Part shown: in pieces, positions 7,348 through 14,481 of the stretch | Layout: each line of letters begins with the position of its first letter | Position numbering within the stretch: the stretch's first letter is position 1 | Origin: Leucobacter chromiisoli | GTDB lineage: Bacteria > Actinomycetota > Actinomycetes > Actinomycetales > Microbacteriaceae | Assembly: GCF_016522505.1 (NCBI RefSeq) | Contig: NZ_JAEHOH010000020.1 | Coordinates: 1 to 64,000, forward strand | DNA length: 64,000 nucleotides | Direction of reading: 5' to 3' | Program-made: the position numbers and the translations under genes | Notes under the pieces: model-generated | Database searches by the model: none | What the model was told of the DNA's origin: nothing | Seen by the model: the letters and a program-made list of their open reading frames with translations, nothing else

Positions 7348-7853
7348 AGCTTCTCCCTCTCTGGTCTGGGGTTCTGCTCCCACTCCTCGTCGGTGCTCCA
7401 GAGGATGGTGATGAGTGTGTAGATCCCGTGTTCTGGTGGTTCGATGACGACGCCGATACGGCCGGCGCAGTAGATCCACCGCCCCGTGGCCGGGTTGATG
7501 CGCACCGTCTCGGGGCTGAGGATCGCTGTCGTGATCTCCGGCCGCGTCAACCCCTGCCCGAGCATGAGGCGGGTGCTGTCCTTGAAATGAGGGGGCGCGT
7601 AGTAGTTCCCGATCTCCATGCGCGGAGCCGACGTGACTTCCGGGAACGCGGCCAGGTACTCCCCGGTCTGGACCCGGTAGTGGCCGCGCTGACGGTCCAC
7701 CACAGACCTCACGGTGTGCATCTGCGTCCGAGAACTGCACACCCAGTCCTGACCCGTGAGAAGACGAAACGCGATCAAGTCCCGCGTCTCCCGCACCACC
7801 TCACAGCCGAGCTTCGTGAGCTCCTTCTTCGCCGTCTTCATCGCCTTGTTCAC
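7344..7853 (-). CDS. Phage hypothetical protein, 169 aa
   Basis: The GTG at 7853 is chosen since GGAGG lies 4 nt upstream and the start overlaps the preceding gene by GTGA. The protein (VNKAMKTAKKELTKLG...) is alpha/beta with a TGRWIYCAGRIGVVI strand pair near residue 120. It is not recognised; a DNA-metabolism role is inferred only from its place between the HNH and recombination genes. Confidence 0.58.
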   Translation of the reverse strand: MNKAMKTAKKELTKLGCEVVRETRDLIAFRLLTGQDWVCSSRTQMHTVRSVVDRQRGHYRVQTGEYLAAFPEVTSAPRMEIGNYYAPPHFKDSTRLMLGQGLTRPEITTAILSPETVRINPATGRWIYCAGRIGVVIEPPEHGIYTLITILWSTDEEWEQNPRPEREKL

Positions 7854-7972
7854 GGCGCCTCCGTAGGTCTCGTCCGGCACGTGCAGGGACGACAAAGGCC
7901 CGGGCGGATCTGAATCCATCCCGAGCCTTCACACTCGCTGCACGTGAGTAGCGGTTCGTACTCCGGCTTCAC
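7850..7972 (-). CDS. 40-aa zinc-knuckle protein
   Basis: From GTG 7972 the frame encodes CSECEGSGW and CRPCTCR pairs, like one DnaJ-type zinc repeat. It overlaps the neighbours by GTGA on both sides. Small DnaJ-like knuckles are common in actinophage early operons. The partner is unknown. Confidence 0.55.
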   Translation of the reverse strand: MKPEYEPLLTCSECEGSGWIQIRPGLCRPCTCRTRPTEAP

Positions 7973-8514
7973 TGGAACTCTGCTTTCCGCGCCGTGCAGG
8001 CTGCTGCGATCTCCGGCCCCCACCAGCCGGCACCAGACGCCATCTCGTAGAACTCGGTGAGGTCTTCGACCGACTCGCACGCGGCAACGTCGTCCTGCCA
8101 TCCATCAGGCGCAAGAGAAGCAACGGGAGCGTCACGCAGAGGTTGTACCGTGAACGGCGCCCGCTTGCCGCGGGACACCATCAGATTCACCGTGACCGGT
8201 GCCGTGATGTGGCTCATGTGGGAGATCCTGATACCACCGACGGCGTTCTTCCCGAACCGCACCTCGGGATCGTTGTAGAGCGTCATCCGGCGACCCGTGT
8301 AATCGGACGGATTCGGCCCCCACGCAGCCACCATCAGCCGGCGCATGGTCTTCCCGGGTCGGTAAGTGCGGCCAGGGAACTCGGCGATCTCGAACCAGAC
8401 AGGCTGCTCCGCATTCCCCCTCAGCTTGCCCGTCACCGTGACGGTTTGGGGGCCTTCGAGGAAGTCTTCGGCGTTGATCTGGTCACTGTTCGCTTCGATG
8501 CTCATCTCACTCAT
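7969..8514 (-). CDS. Conserved phage recombination-associated protein (hypothetical)
   Basis: The 181-aa protein has the core KTMRRLMVAAWG, YTGRRMTLYNDPEVRFG and GGIRISHMSHI, a set I recall from many phage proteins coded beside a RecE- or lambda-Exo-like nuclease. By position it could be the single-strand-annealing or ssDNA-binding partner, but it lacks recognisable RecT or Redbeta motifs. A second ATG at 8505 is possible. The family link is by memory of motifs. Confidence 0.6.
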   Translation of the reverse strand: MSEMSIEANSDQINAEDFLEGPQTVTVTGKLRGNAEQPVWFEIAEFPGRTYRPGKTMRRLMVAAWGPNPSDYTGRRMTLYNDPEVRFGKNAVGGIRISHMSHITAPVTVNLMVSRGKRAPFTVQPLRDAPVASLAPDGWQDDVAACESVEDLTEFYEMASGAGWWGPEIAAACTARKAEFQ

Positions 8515-9377
8515 ATCTGCATTTCCTCGCTCTCGTACTTGTCGTGGAAGTCGTAGAGCAACCCCATCGAAGGCTTGATCTTCGTGATGCCATTGCGGAG
8601 CAGCCCCGGCCACTCCCCTGTCTCCACGCACCTCCGGTAGTCGTCGACGGCTTGCAAAGCCTCCGCCTCCCCGATTCGGGCGTAATCTTCGGTTTCGTCG
8701 AACCGGATCACGTTCACCTCATACGGTGGATCCTTCTCGACGGCGACAAAGATCATGTCGCGCTTCTCGCCCGTGATGCGCTCGAGGATGTCGATGTAGT
8801 GCCCGTACTGGATGTGATACCCGTACCTCTCCACAGAGGATCGGAAACCGTAGTAGCTGGCGTCGAGGGTGGTTTTCAGGTCGACGACGAACCCGCCTTC
8901 GGTGGGCATGTAGTCGAAACGTCCTCTGCGCTTTACGCCGTTGAGCTCGTGGAAGATCGACACCTCGGGGTTGCCTTCGCGTTCGAAGAGCTTCCGCGAC
9001 TCCGGTTCCCGCAGAACAGACTCGGCCATATCCGCCGCCTGAGCCGCCTGTGCGGGCGTCAGAAGAACGTTCCCCGCGGCACGCTGCTCGGACTCCCACT
9101 GGACCGTGGCTGCCTTCGTGGACGCGTTTCCAGTAGCGGTCAGGTGCTCCTCCGGATACTCCGCGAAACTGGGGCCGGCGCCCAGGACCTTCGTGTGCAC
9201 GACGGTTCCCAAGTCGAAAGCCGGACGGTGCACGCGGTGTCCGTCGAGCACCTGGTACTTGAACTTCCGTGGCGACTTCAGGATGAGCTTCGCCCCTGTA
9301 GAGGAAAGCTCATCCTTCGGCGCGTGGTACTCCCGCTCAGGGAGCCCGTACACGATGCCTTCTCGACTCGTCACCAT
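8511..9377 (-). CDS. RecE-like 5'-3' exonuclease, PD-(D/E)XK fold
   Basis: The 288-aa protein begins GLPEREYHAPKDELSSTGAK, typical of the RecE C-terminal / DUF3799 exonuclease family. It has a conserved FDLGTVVHTKVL helix, RGRFDYM and the active-site strand GGFVVDLKTT (Asp and Lys of the PD-(D/E)XK core near residue 165), followed by YGHYIDIL. It should resect dsDNA ends to give 3' ssDNA for annealing with SSB and the neighbouring protein. ATG 9377 sits very close to its AGGAGG, so GTG 9374 may be used instead. Confidence 0.85.
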   Translation of the reverse strand: MVTSREGIVYGLPEREYHAPKDELSSTGAKLILKSPRKFKYQVLDGHRVHRPAFDLGTVVHTKVLGAGPSFAEYPEEHLTATGNASTKAATVQWESEQRAAGNVLLTPAQAAQAADMAESVLREPESRKLFEREGNPEVSIFHELNGVKRRGRFDYMPTEGGFVVDLKTTLDASYYGFRSSVERYGYHIQYGHYIDILERITGEKRDMIFVAVEKDPPYEVNVIRFDETEDYARIGEAEALQAVDDYRRCVETGEWPGLLRNGITKIKPSMGLLYDFHDKYESEEMQI

Positions 9378-9535
9378 TCCTCCTTTGCGCGGTCTCGCGC
9401 GTCGTCCACGCGATCCCAGAACCCATCACAGCCCGGATTGTCTCGACCCCAGAGCGACCCACACTCACCACAGCCACACCGCTGGTCGCGGTTATCGGGT
9501 GCCCATCCTGTGTCCTCACGATGCGTACGGGACAT
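9371..9535 (-). CDS. 54-aa cysteine-rich phage protein
   Basis: From ATG 9535 the protein has a CGCGECG cluster and a further Cys (NPGCDGFW), possibly one zinc site, then a basic helical end. It is joined to the upstream gene by a TGATG overlap and runs 7 nt into the exonuclease gene. The function is unknown. Confidence 0.52.
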   Translation of the reverse strand: MSRTHREDTGWAPDNRDQRCGCGECGSLWGRDNPGCDGFWDRVDDARDRAKEEW

Positions 9536-9750
9536 CACGCCTCCTTCTCCGGGATCGGCGGCGGGGCCAGACGGTGCCCCGCCGCGAGTTTGGCTTTCCA
9601 CTGGTCCAGGCGTGTCGGTGCACACCGCGGGCATGCAGGGTTATGTCCTGCCGGGTTGTTCCCGTTGCTGCACGTTGTCGTACGCCGTGGTGTGCGCCCG
9701 TACAGGCCGGCACCGTGCGTGCCCGTGAACGAGATCAGCCCGTCAACCAT
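9535..9750 (-). CDS. 71-aa phage protein
   Basis: The start at ATG 9750 follows an AAAGGTGG ribosome site; GTG 9753 or 9759 are alternatives. The protein (MVDGLISFTGTHGAGLYGR) has one CSNG...CPRC cysteine set and a basic C terminus. It overlaps the 41-aa membrane gene by 8 nt. No family is recognised. Confidence 0.5.
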   Translation of the reverse strand: MVDGLISFTGTHGAGLYGRTPRRTTTCSNGNNPAGHNPACPRCAPTRLDQWKAKLAAGHRLAPPPIPEKEA

Positions 9751-9868
9751 CACTGCCACCTTTCATGCCGAGCCACCGCTTCAACGGCTTCCGGTACAGA
9801 TACAGAACTGCCGCCCACAACACGATTGCGAGCGGCAGAAACAGGCCAGGTGGGATCTCCTCAACCAT
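9743..9868 (-). CDS. 41-aa single-span membrane protein
   Basis: Reading from ATG 9868 gives a short N terminus (MVEEIPPG), one hydrophobic helix (LFLPLAIVLWAAVLYLY) and a basic tail (RKPLKRWLGMKGG). It overlaps both neighbours by 8 nt. This is one of three tiny one-helix proteins in the early operon, with 3920-4093 and 10594-10674. Confidence 0.5.
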   Translation of the reverse strand: MVEEIPPGLFLPLAIVLWAAVLYLYRKPLKRWLGMKGGSDG

Positions 9869-10052
9869 CGAGAACCCCGAGCGCGACCCCGAACGAGCGC
9901 AACGTATTGCGGATCTGCTCATCCGTCATCTCGCTCATACCCTCGTACTCGACCGCCATCGCCGCACACCCAGCGATGAACATCTCGCCCTGCCCTTGCG
10001 CAACATCACGGATCATGCGGGCGAACTCACCCAGATTCAGTTCATGCTTCAT
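9861..10052 (-). CDS. 63-aa phage hypothetical protein
   Basis: It has the best ribosome site of the operon (AGGAGGAGAG before ATG 10052) and is the first gene after the long non-coding stretch. The protein (MKHELNLGEFARMIRDVA) is helical, slightly acidic, and contains a MAVEYEGM segment. The strong independent ribosome site fits an RNA leader or processing event upstream. The function is unknown. Confidence 0.58.
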   Translation of the reverse strand: MKHELNLGEFARMIRDVAQGQGEMFIAGCAAMAVEYEGMSEMTDEQIRNTLRSFGVALGVLDG

Positions 10053-10593
10053 CCGTCTCTCCTCCTCAAAGCTTGTGCGGGGGCTGGTGCCGGGCGTCGT
10101 TCCATCACCCGGTCACCTTGTTTAGCCATGCCCCGTACGGGGTGGACCATCAGCGCGCCCCCGGAACGCTGGCCCTCCACTAGCAAGAGGGACTTTCGTG
10201 CCGTCGCCCGGACTCGAACCGGGCCGATGCCTCAACACTCGACGGCTGACCGTGCCTGCCTCTCACGTACTCGCCGCCTCTACGGGTCAGCAGTGAGGTG
10301 TAGCGACTCCACCCACCCTTGAGGGGCAATGAGGAAGCGGGCCGCCGTAACCGGTCGAAATTGAATGGATCTCTTCGCCGCCTAACGGTCGACAGCGCTC
10401 CCCCACCACGAGGGGCTGCCAGAGATCATGTATTCAGTGCTGCCTCCCCTCCGTAACCGGGGCCTGGTGGCCATCGTCCGGGGAGCGCTATGTTCGTGAA
10501 TCCGCCGCTTTCAACGGCGACGGACCCTGTTTTTGGGTGCAGTAGGTGGACCCCACCGCGACACGGTGGGCTGAGACAGGGGCGCTGTTCGCG
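10053..10593 (-). ncRNA. 541-bp gene-free stretch with tRNA-like hairpins; candidate structured RNA
   Basis: No convincing frame covers this interval. On the minus strand a minihelix can be drawn: 7-bp stem (10246-10240 with 10206-10200) enclosing a perfect T-arm (5-bp stem 10223-10219 with 10211-10207, canonical 7-nt loop TTCGAGT). A second 7-bp stem pairs 10245-10251 with 10285-10291. It overlaps the minihelix stem at 10245-10246 by two bases, so the two may be alternative or stacked. On the plus strand there is an anticodon-arm look-alike (10503-10519, loop CTTTCAA) and a CCCACCG/CGGTGGG hairpin (10552-10570). No complete tRNA cloverleaf can be folded. The element would be transcribed within the early operon. 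Confidence 0.4.
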
Positions 10594-10674
10594 CTACTCG
10601 CGGGTCGTGAGAACCACCATCAGGACCAGACCGACGACGGTCACGCAGGCCAAGAGCGCTTCAGGCCACGTCAC
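10594..10674 (-). CDS. 26-aa hydrophobic peptide
   Basis: A GTG at 10674 overlaps the stop of the 165-aa gene (GTGA) and opens a 26-codon frame: a short start (MTWPEALLAC), a run of V, L and M long enough for one membrane helix, and the end TTRE. The overlap is the same type as at the neighbouring gene junctions. It is very short, so the call rests on spacing and hydrophobicity. Confidence 0.38.
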   Translation of the reverse strand: MTWPEALLACVTVVGLVLMVVLTTRE

Positions 10675-11168
10675 GACGCCACCGCCTCTGCAACGAGGTC
10701 GAACGCCCCAGCCTCGAAAGCGAGGCCCATCGTGAGATGCTCAGCAACGATCGGGCGGACTGCGATGATGTCGCTGTTGAACCGTTGGAACGAATCGCGC
10801 GAGTCGCGGTAGTTCTTGTACCGAATCTCGTTCATCACGTCGAGATCCTCGGGATCGACGTAGTACCACGTCTTCCGGTGGCCGGCCCCGAGAGTGACAA
10901 CCATCTCGAAGTCCTCCATAACGAGGGGAGCGTTCCCGGCTGCGATCTTCGACAGCAGGGCGTCCGCGTGGCGTCCATGCGTCGCGTCGGCCTTCCGGAT
11001 CTCCGACAGGAGCGCCTTCTCGAGGTCAACCTCAAGCCGGCCGGCGCGGACCTCGACCATGAGGGTTTCGATAGCCTGCGCTTCCGCGTCGAGCTTGCTC
11101 ATGCCGATGGTCGCTGCCGCATCGACGGTCTCGAACCAGACGCGGGAGAAGATGTCACTGGTAGTCAT
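10671..11168 (-). CDS. Phage hypothetical protein, 165 aa
   Basis: The protein starts MTTSDIFSRVWFETVDAAAT and is acidic and alpha-helical, with a KTWYYVDPEDLDVMNEIRYKNYRDS segment near residue 100. It overlaps the 270-aa DNA-binding gene by 14 nt. I do not recognise the family; it is the third gene from the early promoter. Confidence 0.6.
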   Translation of the reverse strand: MTTSDIFSRVWFETVDAAATIGMSKLDAEAQAIETLMVEVRAGRLEVDLEKALLSEIRKADATHGRHADALLSKIAAGNAPLVMEDFEMVVTLGAGHRKTWYYVDPEDLDVMNEIRYKNYRDSRDSFQRFNSDIIAVRPIVAEHLTMGLAFEAGAFDLVAEAVAS

Positions 11169-11967
11169 CGTGGGACTCCATTTCGCTTGCGAGGATGATG
11201 AGAGACTCCGCTACCTTGCGGAGCTCAGTGGGGGCGACGAGCGCCCGGTGGATGGGTTGCACCTCTTCACGACCTGTCGGCCATGTACTGCTGAGGAACT
11301 TCGTGCGAGCGTTCTCGTACTGGAAGCGCTCGAGCGACGCGAGCGCTTGCCCGACCGCCTTGGATGTCTGAATGGCGTTGGCCCGGTCTGCTTCTTCGCC
11401 TGCGAGTACGGGCTTCACTTCTCGAGGCTTCGGGGCGGGGCGCTTGTACTCCTTGCCGTCGAGCCCGGTCACGGTCTTCACTTTCTCGGTGACCGTGTGC
11501 TCGGTGACGGTCGGCGTCTCCTCAATGACCTCACCGGTAGCGGCATCGACCAAAATCCCGTCAGCATCGAACGTCTCCACCCGAGCAGGCGACGAAAGAG
11601 GGGCGGTGTCTAGCGGCTCAGGTGGCTCAGACTGAGCCACCTGGCGAAGATCGTTCATGATCGTGTTGCGAGCCGCCCCGACGATGGGCGCGATTGCCCT
11701 GGTACTCATCCCTGCCTCGGCAAGCTCAGCAACCAGTTCGCGGCGAACATCGCGGGCGAGACGTAGCGGCTCATCCCCGAACAGATCGCGAATGTAAGCC
11801 GTCCAGGACACATATCCGAGAGTGACGTGATCTTCGAGCTCACGCGCCTGGTGCACGAGCTTCTGCAGCGACTGCATCGCCTCATTCGCGTTCGTCGCAT
11901 GGAAGCGGATCCGCTCAGCACGACGCTGCGCCGCCTCGCGATCAAGGTAAGAGACTTCGGCACTCAT
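11155..11967 (-). CDS. Phage HTH protein (ParB/early DNA-binding type)
   Basis: The 270-aa protein has a helix-turn-helix near residues 80-110 (VAELAEAGMSTRAIAPIVGAARNTIMNDLRQVA), preceded by helices (WTAYIRDLFGDEPLRL). The middle is low in complexity and Thr/Val-rich (VTEHTVTEKVKTVTG), then LDGKEYKRP. Similar proteins in actinophages are annotated as DNA-binding or ParB-like. It may regulate the early operon or act in replication. Start ATG 11967 overlaps the upstream excisionase-like gene. Confidence 0.62.
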   Translation of the reverse strand: MSAEVSYLDREAAQRRAERIRFHATNANEAMQSLQKLVHQARELEDHVTLGYVSWTAYIRDLFGDEPLRLARDVRRELVAELAEAGMSTRAIAPIVGAARNTIMNDLRQVAQSEPPEPLDTAPLSSPARVETFDADGILVDAATGEVIEETPTVTEHTVTEKVKTVTGLDGKEYKRPAPKPREVKPVLAGEEADRANAIQTSKAVGQALASLERFQYENARTKFLSSTWPTGREEVQPIHRALVAPTELRKVAESLIILASEMESHDDYQ

Positions 11968-12152
11968 GCCGCGACCTTGTCGCGGAGGGCGAGCACATCA
12001 GCCTTGAGGTAGCGTCGGTGAGACCCCGGGCGGATGTATCGGATCTTGCCCTCGTCGGCGTAGCGCGTAAGCTGCTTCGTGCTGAGGAACAGGAGCTTGG
12101 ATGCTTCGGTGGGAGTGATGTACTTCGAGTCCGAATTAGTCTCTTTTGGCAT
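11964..12152 (-). CDS. Excisionase-like winged HTH (MerR/HTH_17)
   Basis: The 62-aa protein ITPTEASKLLFLSTKQLTRYADEGKIRYIRPGSHRRYL is a typical HTH_17 domain: recognition helix followed by a wing with HRRY. Such proteins are recombination directionality factors or early regulators in actinophages. It is the first gene of the leftward operon, divergent from the repressor, the place of a Cro or Xis. ATG 12152 has only a short AGG upstream; ATG 12164 is an alternative. Confidence 0.75.
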   Translation of the reverse strand: MPKETNSDSKYITPTEASKLLFLSTKQLTRYADEGKIRYIRPGSHRRYLKADVLALRDKVAA

Positions 12153-12194
12153 ACCTGAAACCATAGGTGGACGATTTGGAATAATCAAGCTCAT

Positions 12195-12241
12195 CGGACA
12201 ATAAGTTGCGAACACGTCCGATTTGTCCGTATACTGGGGCT
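12195..12241. promoter_or_regulatory. Divergent immunity promoter with operator
   Basis: On the plus strand a -35 TTGCGA (12206-12211) and -10 TATACT (12230-12235) are 18 nt apart, placing the start of transcription at about the repressor ATG (12242), so the mRNA is probably leaderless. An inverted repeat CGGACAA (12195-12201) / TTGTCCG (12223-12229) brackets the -35, with an extra GTCCG at 12216. This is the likely repressor operator controlling both directions. Confidence 0.6.
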
Positions 12242-12541
12242 ATGAGCACAACAAGTCCGAGACAGCCCGCAGAGTCCAAGAACTCAATGGATTTCGAGGT
12301 CGGGCGACGCATCCATATGCTGATGTGGGATCGCGGAATCACGCAGACCGCGCTCGCCCCGCGAGTTGGCATCAATCAGTCTTCACTCGCGAAGAAGCTG
12401 CGTGGACAGCGCGGTTGGTCACTTGATGATGTGAGAGCAGTTGCTGCCGAACTGCAGACCACGGTCGGCTACCTCTTCGGGGAAACAGAAAACCCCCACC
12501 AGTCGCCTGATGGGGGCACGAACCGCCGCCCAACGGATTAG
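12242..12541 (+). CDS. XRE-family phage immunity repressor
   Basis: The 99-aa protein carries an N-terminal XRE helix-turn-helix (about residues 18-75: VGRRIHMLMWDRGITQTALA, GINQSSLAKKL, LDDVRAVAAELQTTVGYLFG) typical of phage repressors. The last 15 residues are coded by the terminator-like hairpin and by tRNA-Arg sequence, and the TAG stop (12539-12541) overlaps the tRNA anticodon. The phage form of the gene would therefore have a different C terminus, as in phages where integration creates the active repressor. The mRNA is probably leaderless. Confidence 0.82.
   Translation: MSTTSPRQPAESKNSMDFEVGRRIHMLMWDRGITQTALAPRVGINQSSLAKKLRGQRGWSLDDVRAVAAELQTTVGYLFGETENPHQSPDGGTNRRPTD
12493..12516 (+). 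terminator. Hairpin inside the repressor 3' end
   Basis: CCCCCACCAG (12493-12502) pairs with CTGATGGGGG (12507-12516) over a 4-nt loop, with one G-T type mismatch. It lies within the repressor coding region and just past the tRNA homology. On the minus strand it is followed by a T-run (GGGGGTTTTC), so it may terminate tRNA transcription entering the prophage. Confidence 0.5.
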
Positions 12542-12575
12542 AAGGCCGTTGCTCTATCCACTGAGCTACGGAGGC
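12503..12575 (-). tRNA. tRNA-Arg(TCT), 5' part intact and 3' part replaced at the phage junction (att site)
   Basis: On the minus strand GCCTCCG (acceptor), the D-arm GCTCAGTGGATAGAGC and an anticodon arm with loop CTTCTAA (anticodon TCT) are clear. The T region reads GGCGGTTCGTGCCCCCA: the loop lacks the conserved A58 and the stem does not pair well, and only AGGC of the 3' acceptor arm is kept. Homology to a normal tRNA thus fades after about GGTTCG. This is the expected bacterial attachment site. Either the intact tRNA is restored at the other prophage end, or this copy is impaired. Confidence 0.7.
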
Positions 12576-12680
12576 GACCACATCAGCGTACTATGCCGGG
12601 CCGGCGCGCGTCTTCTCCGGCGCAGGCCCCGGGCCGCACCCGACCGCCCGCGCCCCGAGGATCGCCGGTAGGATCGTGTG

Positions 12681-13883
12681 GTGTCCCGCCCCTCCGCCGT
12701 CAAGCTCCCCTTCGAGGTCTGGGCGCTCGTGGCGGGGGCCTTCACCGTGGCGCTCGGCTACGGGGTCGTGGCACCCGCGATCCCGCAGTACGCGCACGCC
12801 TTCGGCGTCTCGAACCTCGCCGCCTCCGGCATCGTCAGCGCCTTCGCGCTGATGCGGCTCGTCTCCGCTCCCCTGGCCGGCTGGGTCGTGAGCCGCTTCG
12901 GGGAGCGGCGCGCCTACACGGCGGGGATCCTCATCGTGGCCCTGTCGACCGGCGCCTGCGCCCTCGCCGCGAACTACCCGCAGCTGCTCCTGCTGCGCGG
13001 TGCCGGCGGCGTCGGCTCGATCATGTTCACCGTCGCGGCGACCGCGCTGCTCATCAAGGTGAGTCCGGTCGAGGCGCGAGGCCGCGTCGCGAGCCTCAAC
13101 GCCGCCGGCTTCCTGCTCGGCGGCCTGCTCGGTCCCGTCTTCGGCGCCCTCGTCGCGGGCTTCGGCCTGCGCGCGCCCTTCGTGTTCTACTTCCTCACGC
13201 TGCTCGCCGCGGCGACGGTCGTCTGGGTCGCGCTGCGCGGCTCGACCCTCGCCGGAGTCGGGAAGGACGCGGACCGGCGGGCCGCGATGACGCTCGGCGA
13301 GGCCCTGCGGGTGCGGCAGTATCCCGTGCTGCTGGGCTCCGTGTTCAGTTTCGGCTGGACGTCGTTCGGGGTGCGCGTCTCGGTCGTACCGCTGTTCGTC
13401 GCGGCCGCGTTCCACGGCGACGCCGCGATGGCCGCCTGGGTGCTGGCGGCGTACGCCGCGGGCAACGCGATCCTCATCTTCCCCTCGGGCCGCTGGAACG
13501 ACACGATCGGCCGCAAGCCGCTGCTCATCGTCGGCATGGCGGTCGGGGCGGCGGCCTACTTCGCGTTCCCCGCCTCGCCGGCGCTCTGGGTCGCGTGCCT
13601 CGTCATGCTCGTCGCCGGCGCGGGCTCGGCGCTCGCCAATCCGGGCCAGCAGGCGGTGCTCGCCGACGTCGTGGGAAAGCGCCGGGGCGGCAAGGTCGTC
13701 GCGGGGTACTCGATGTCGAGCGACCTCGGCGGGGTGCTCGGCCCGCTCGTCGCCGGGGGCATCGTCGACGCAGCGGGATTCGGCTGGGCGTTCGCCGTCA
13801 GCGGCGCGCTGCTCGTGGCCTCAGCGATCGCGTGGTCGCTCGTTCCCGACTCTCGCGCGCTGCAGGAGCGGCCGGGCGAGTGA
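12681..13883 (+). CDS. MFS transporter (drug:H+ antiporter type)
   Basis: This is a 400-aa, 12-helix major facilitator. It has the A-like motif GWVVSRFGERRAY after TM2, a second one at WNDTIGRKPLL in the middle, and the LGPVFGALV motif C-like segment in TM5, which is typical of exporters. GTG 12681 is chosen because TAGGAT (12669-12674) ends 6 nt before it, giving a leaderless start; GTG 12678 adds one residue. The substrate is unknown; efflux of a toxic compound is inferred. Confidence 0.85.
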   Translation: MSRPSAVKLPFEVWALVAGAFTVALGYGVVAPAIPQYAHAFGVSNLAASGIVSAFALMRLVSAPLAGWVVSRFGERRAYTAGILIVALSTGACALAANYPQLLLLRGAGGVGSIMFTVAATALLIKVSPVEARGRVASLNAAGFLLGGLLGPVFGALVAGFGLRAPFVFYFLTLLAAATVVWVALRGSTLAGVGKDADRRAAMTLGEALRVRQYPVLLGSVFSFGWTSFGVRVSVVPLFVAAAFHGDAAMAAWVLAAYAAGNAILIFPSGRWNDTIGRKPLLIVGMAVGAAAYFAFPASPALWVACLVMLVAGAGSALANPGQQAVLADVVGKRRGGKVVAGYSMSSDLGGVLGPLVAGGIVDAAGFGWAFAVSGALLVASAIAWSLVPDSRALQERPGE

Positions 13884-13917
13884 GGGATCCCCGGTCGGGC
13901 GCCGCCGGCGGCACGGG

Positions 13918-14481
13918 CTACCCCTCGAGGTCGTCGACCCCGGGCGTCCACGCGAGGCCCGGCTTGCCCCACCCGTTGCGGCGCAGCGCTTTCTGCGCCC
14001 CGCGGTTCTCGGGGTGCACGAGGCGGTCGACGTAGAGCAGGCCGTTGAGATGATCGAACTCGTGCTGCATGATCCTCGCGAACCACCCGCTCGCCCGCAC
14101 CTCGAACGGCGTGCCGTCGATGTCCTGCGCGCGCAGCAGCGCCCGCGGCGAGCGCCGCAGCGCGAAGCGCTCGCCGGGGAACGAGAGGCAGCCCTCCTCC
14201 TCGTCCTCGCCCGGCAGACCCGGCTCCGGCGGGGTGATCCAGAGCTCGGGGTTGATCGCGACGCCGCGCTCGGGGGCCTCGTCCTGATCCTCGTAGATCC
14301 ACACGAAGACGCGCTTCCCGACGCCGACCTGCGGCGCCGCGAGCCCGACGCCGGGCGCGGCGACCGTCGTCTCGAACATGTCGTCCACGAGGGTGCGCAG
14401 CCGGGCGTCGAAGTCGGTGACCGGTTCGGCGGGACGGTGGAGCACCGGCTCCCCCGCGATGGTGATGGGAAGAACTGCCAT
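13918..14481 (-). CDS. def: Peptide deformylase
   Basis: The 187-aa protein has all three PDF motifs: GVGLAAPQVG (near 45), EGCLSFPG with the metal Cys (near 100) and HEFDHLNG with both metal His and the catalytic Glu (near 148). It removes the N-formyl group from new proteins at the ribosome. The ATG at 14481 follows TAGGCT by 7 nt, so the mRNA is probably leaderless. It is divergent from orn. Confidence 0.95.
   Translation of the reverse strand: MAVLPITIAGEPVLHRPAEPVTDFDARLRTLVDDMFETTVAAPGVGLAAPQVGVGKRVFVWIYEDQDEAPERGVAINPELWITPPEPGLPGEDEEEGCLSFPGERFALRRSPRALLRAQDIDGTPFEVRASGWFARIMQHEFDHLNGLLYVDRLVHPENRGAQKALRRNGWGKPGLAWTPGVDDLEG

Larger units (their letters stand above)
1..12575. mobile_element. 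Early end of an integrated temperate prophage
   Basis: The stretch is less GC-rich than the flanking host DNA. It holds a phage-style leftward operon of about 30 small genes overlapping by 1-8 nt: excisionase-like HTH, RecE-like exonuclease, replication protein, HNH, RuvC-like resolvase, SSB and two DNA methyltransferases. A divergent XRE repressor lies at the right end, and the junction with host DNA falls inside a tRNA-Arg gene at about 12503-12575. No integrase, terminase, capsid or lysis gene is present, so these must lie left of base 1. The right border is inferred from the tRNA; the left border is not in the window. Confidence 0.93.

Noticed and set aside
7969..8514. RecT/Redbeta annealase
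   Set aside because: Position beside a RecE-like nuclease is suggestive, but no RecT or Redbeta motif could be seen; kept as hypothetical.
10200..10246. Full tRNA gene at the TTCGAGT T-arm
   Set aside because: No D-arm, anticodon arm or 5' acceptor strand at the right distance. Only a minihelix can be folded, so it is listed as a candidate structured RNA.
10477..10560. tRNA-Glu(TTC) suggested by the CTTTCAA loop
   Set aside because: No pairing acceptor stem and no canonical T-loop; likely a chance or decayed arm.
12542..12680. Integrase or excision genes right of the tRNA
   Set aside because: Sequence after 12575 is host-like and leads directly into the MFS gene; any integrase must be at the other prophage end.
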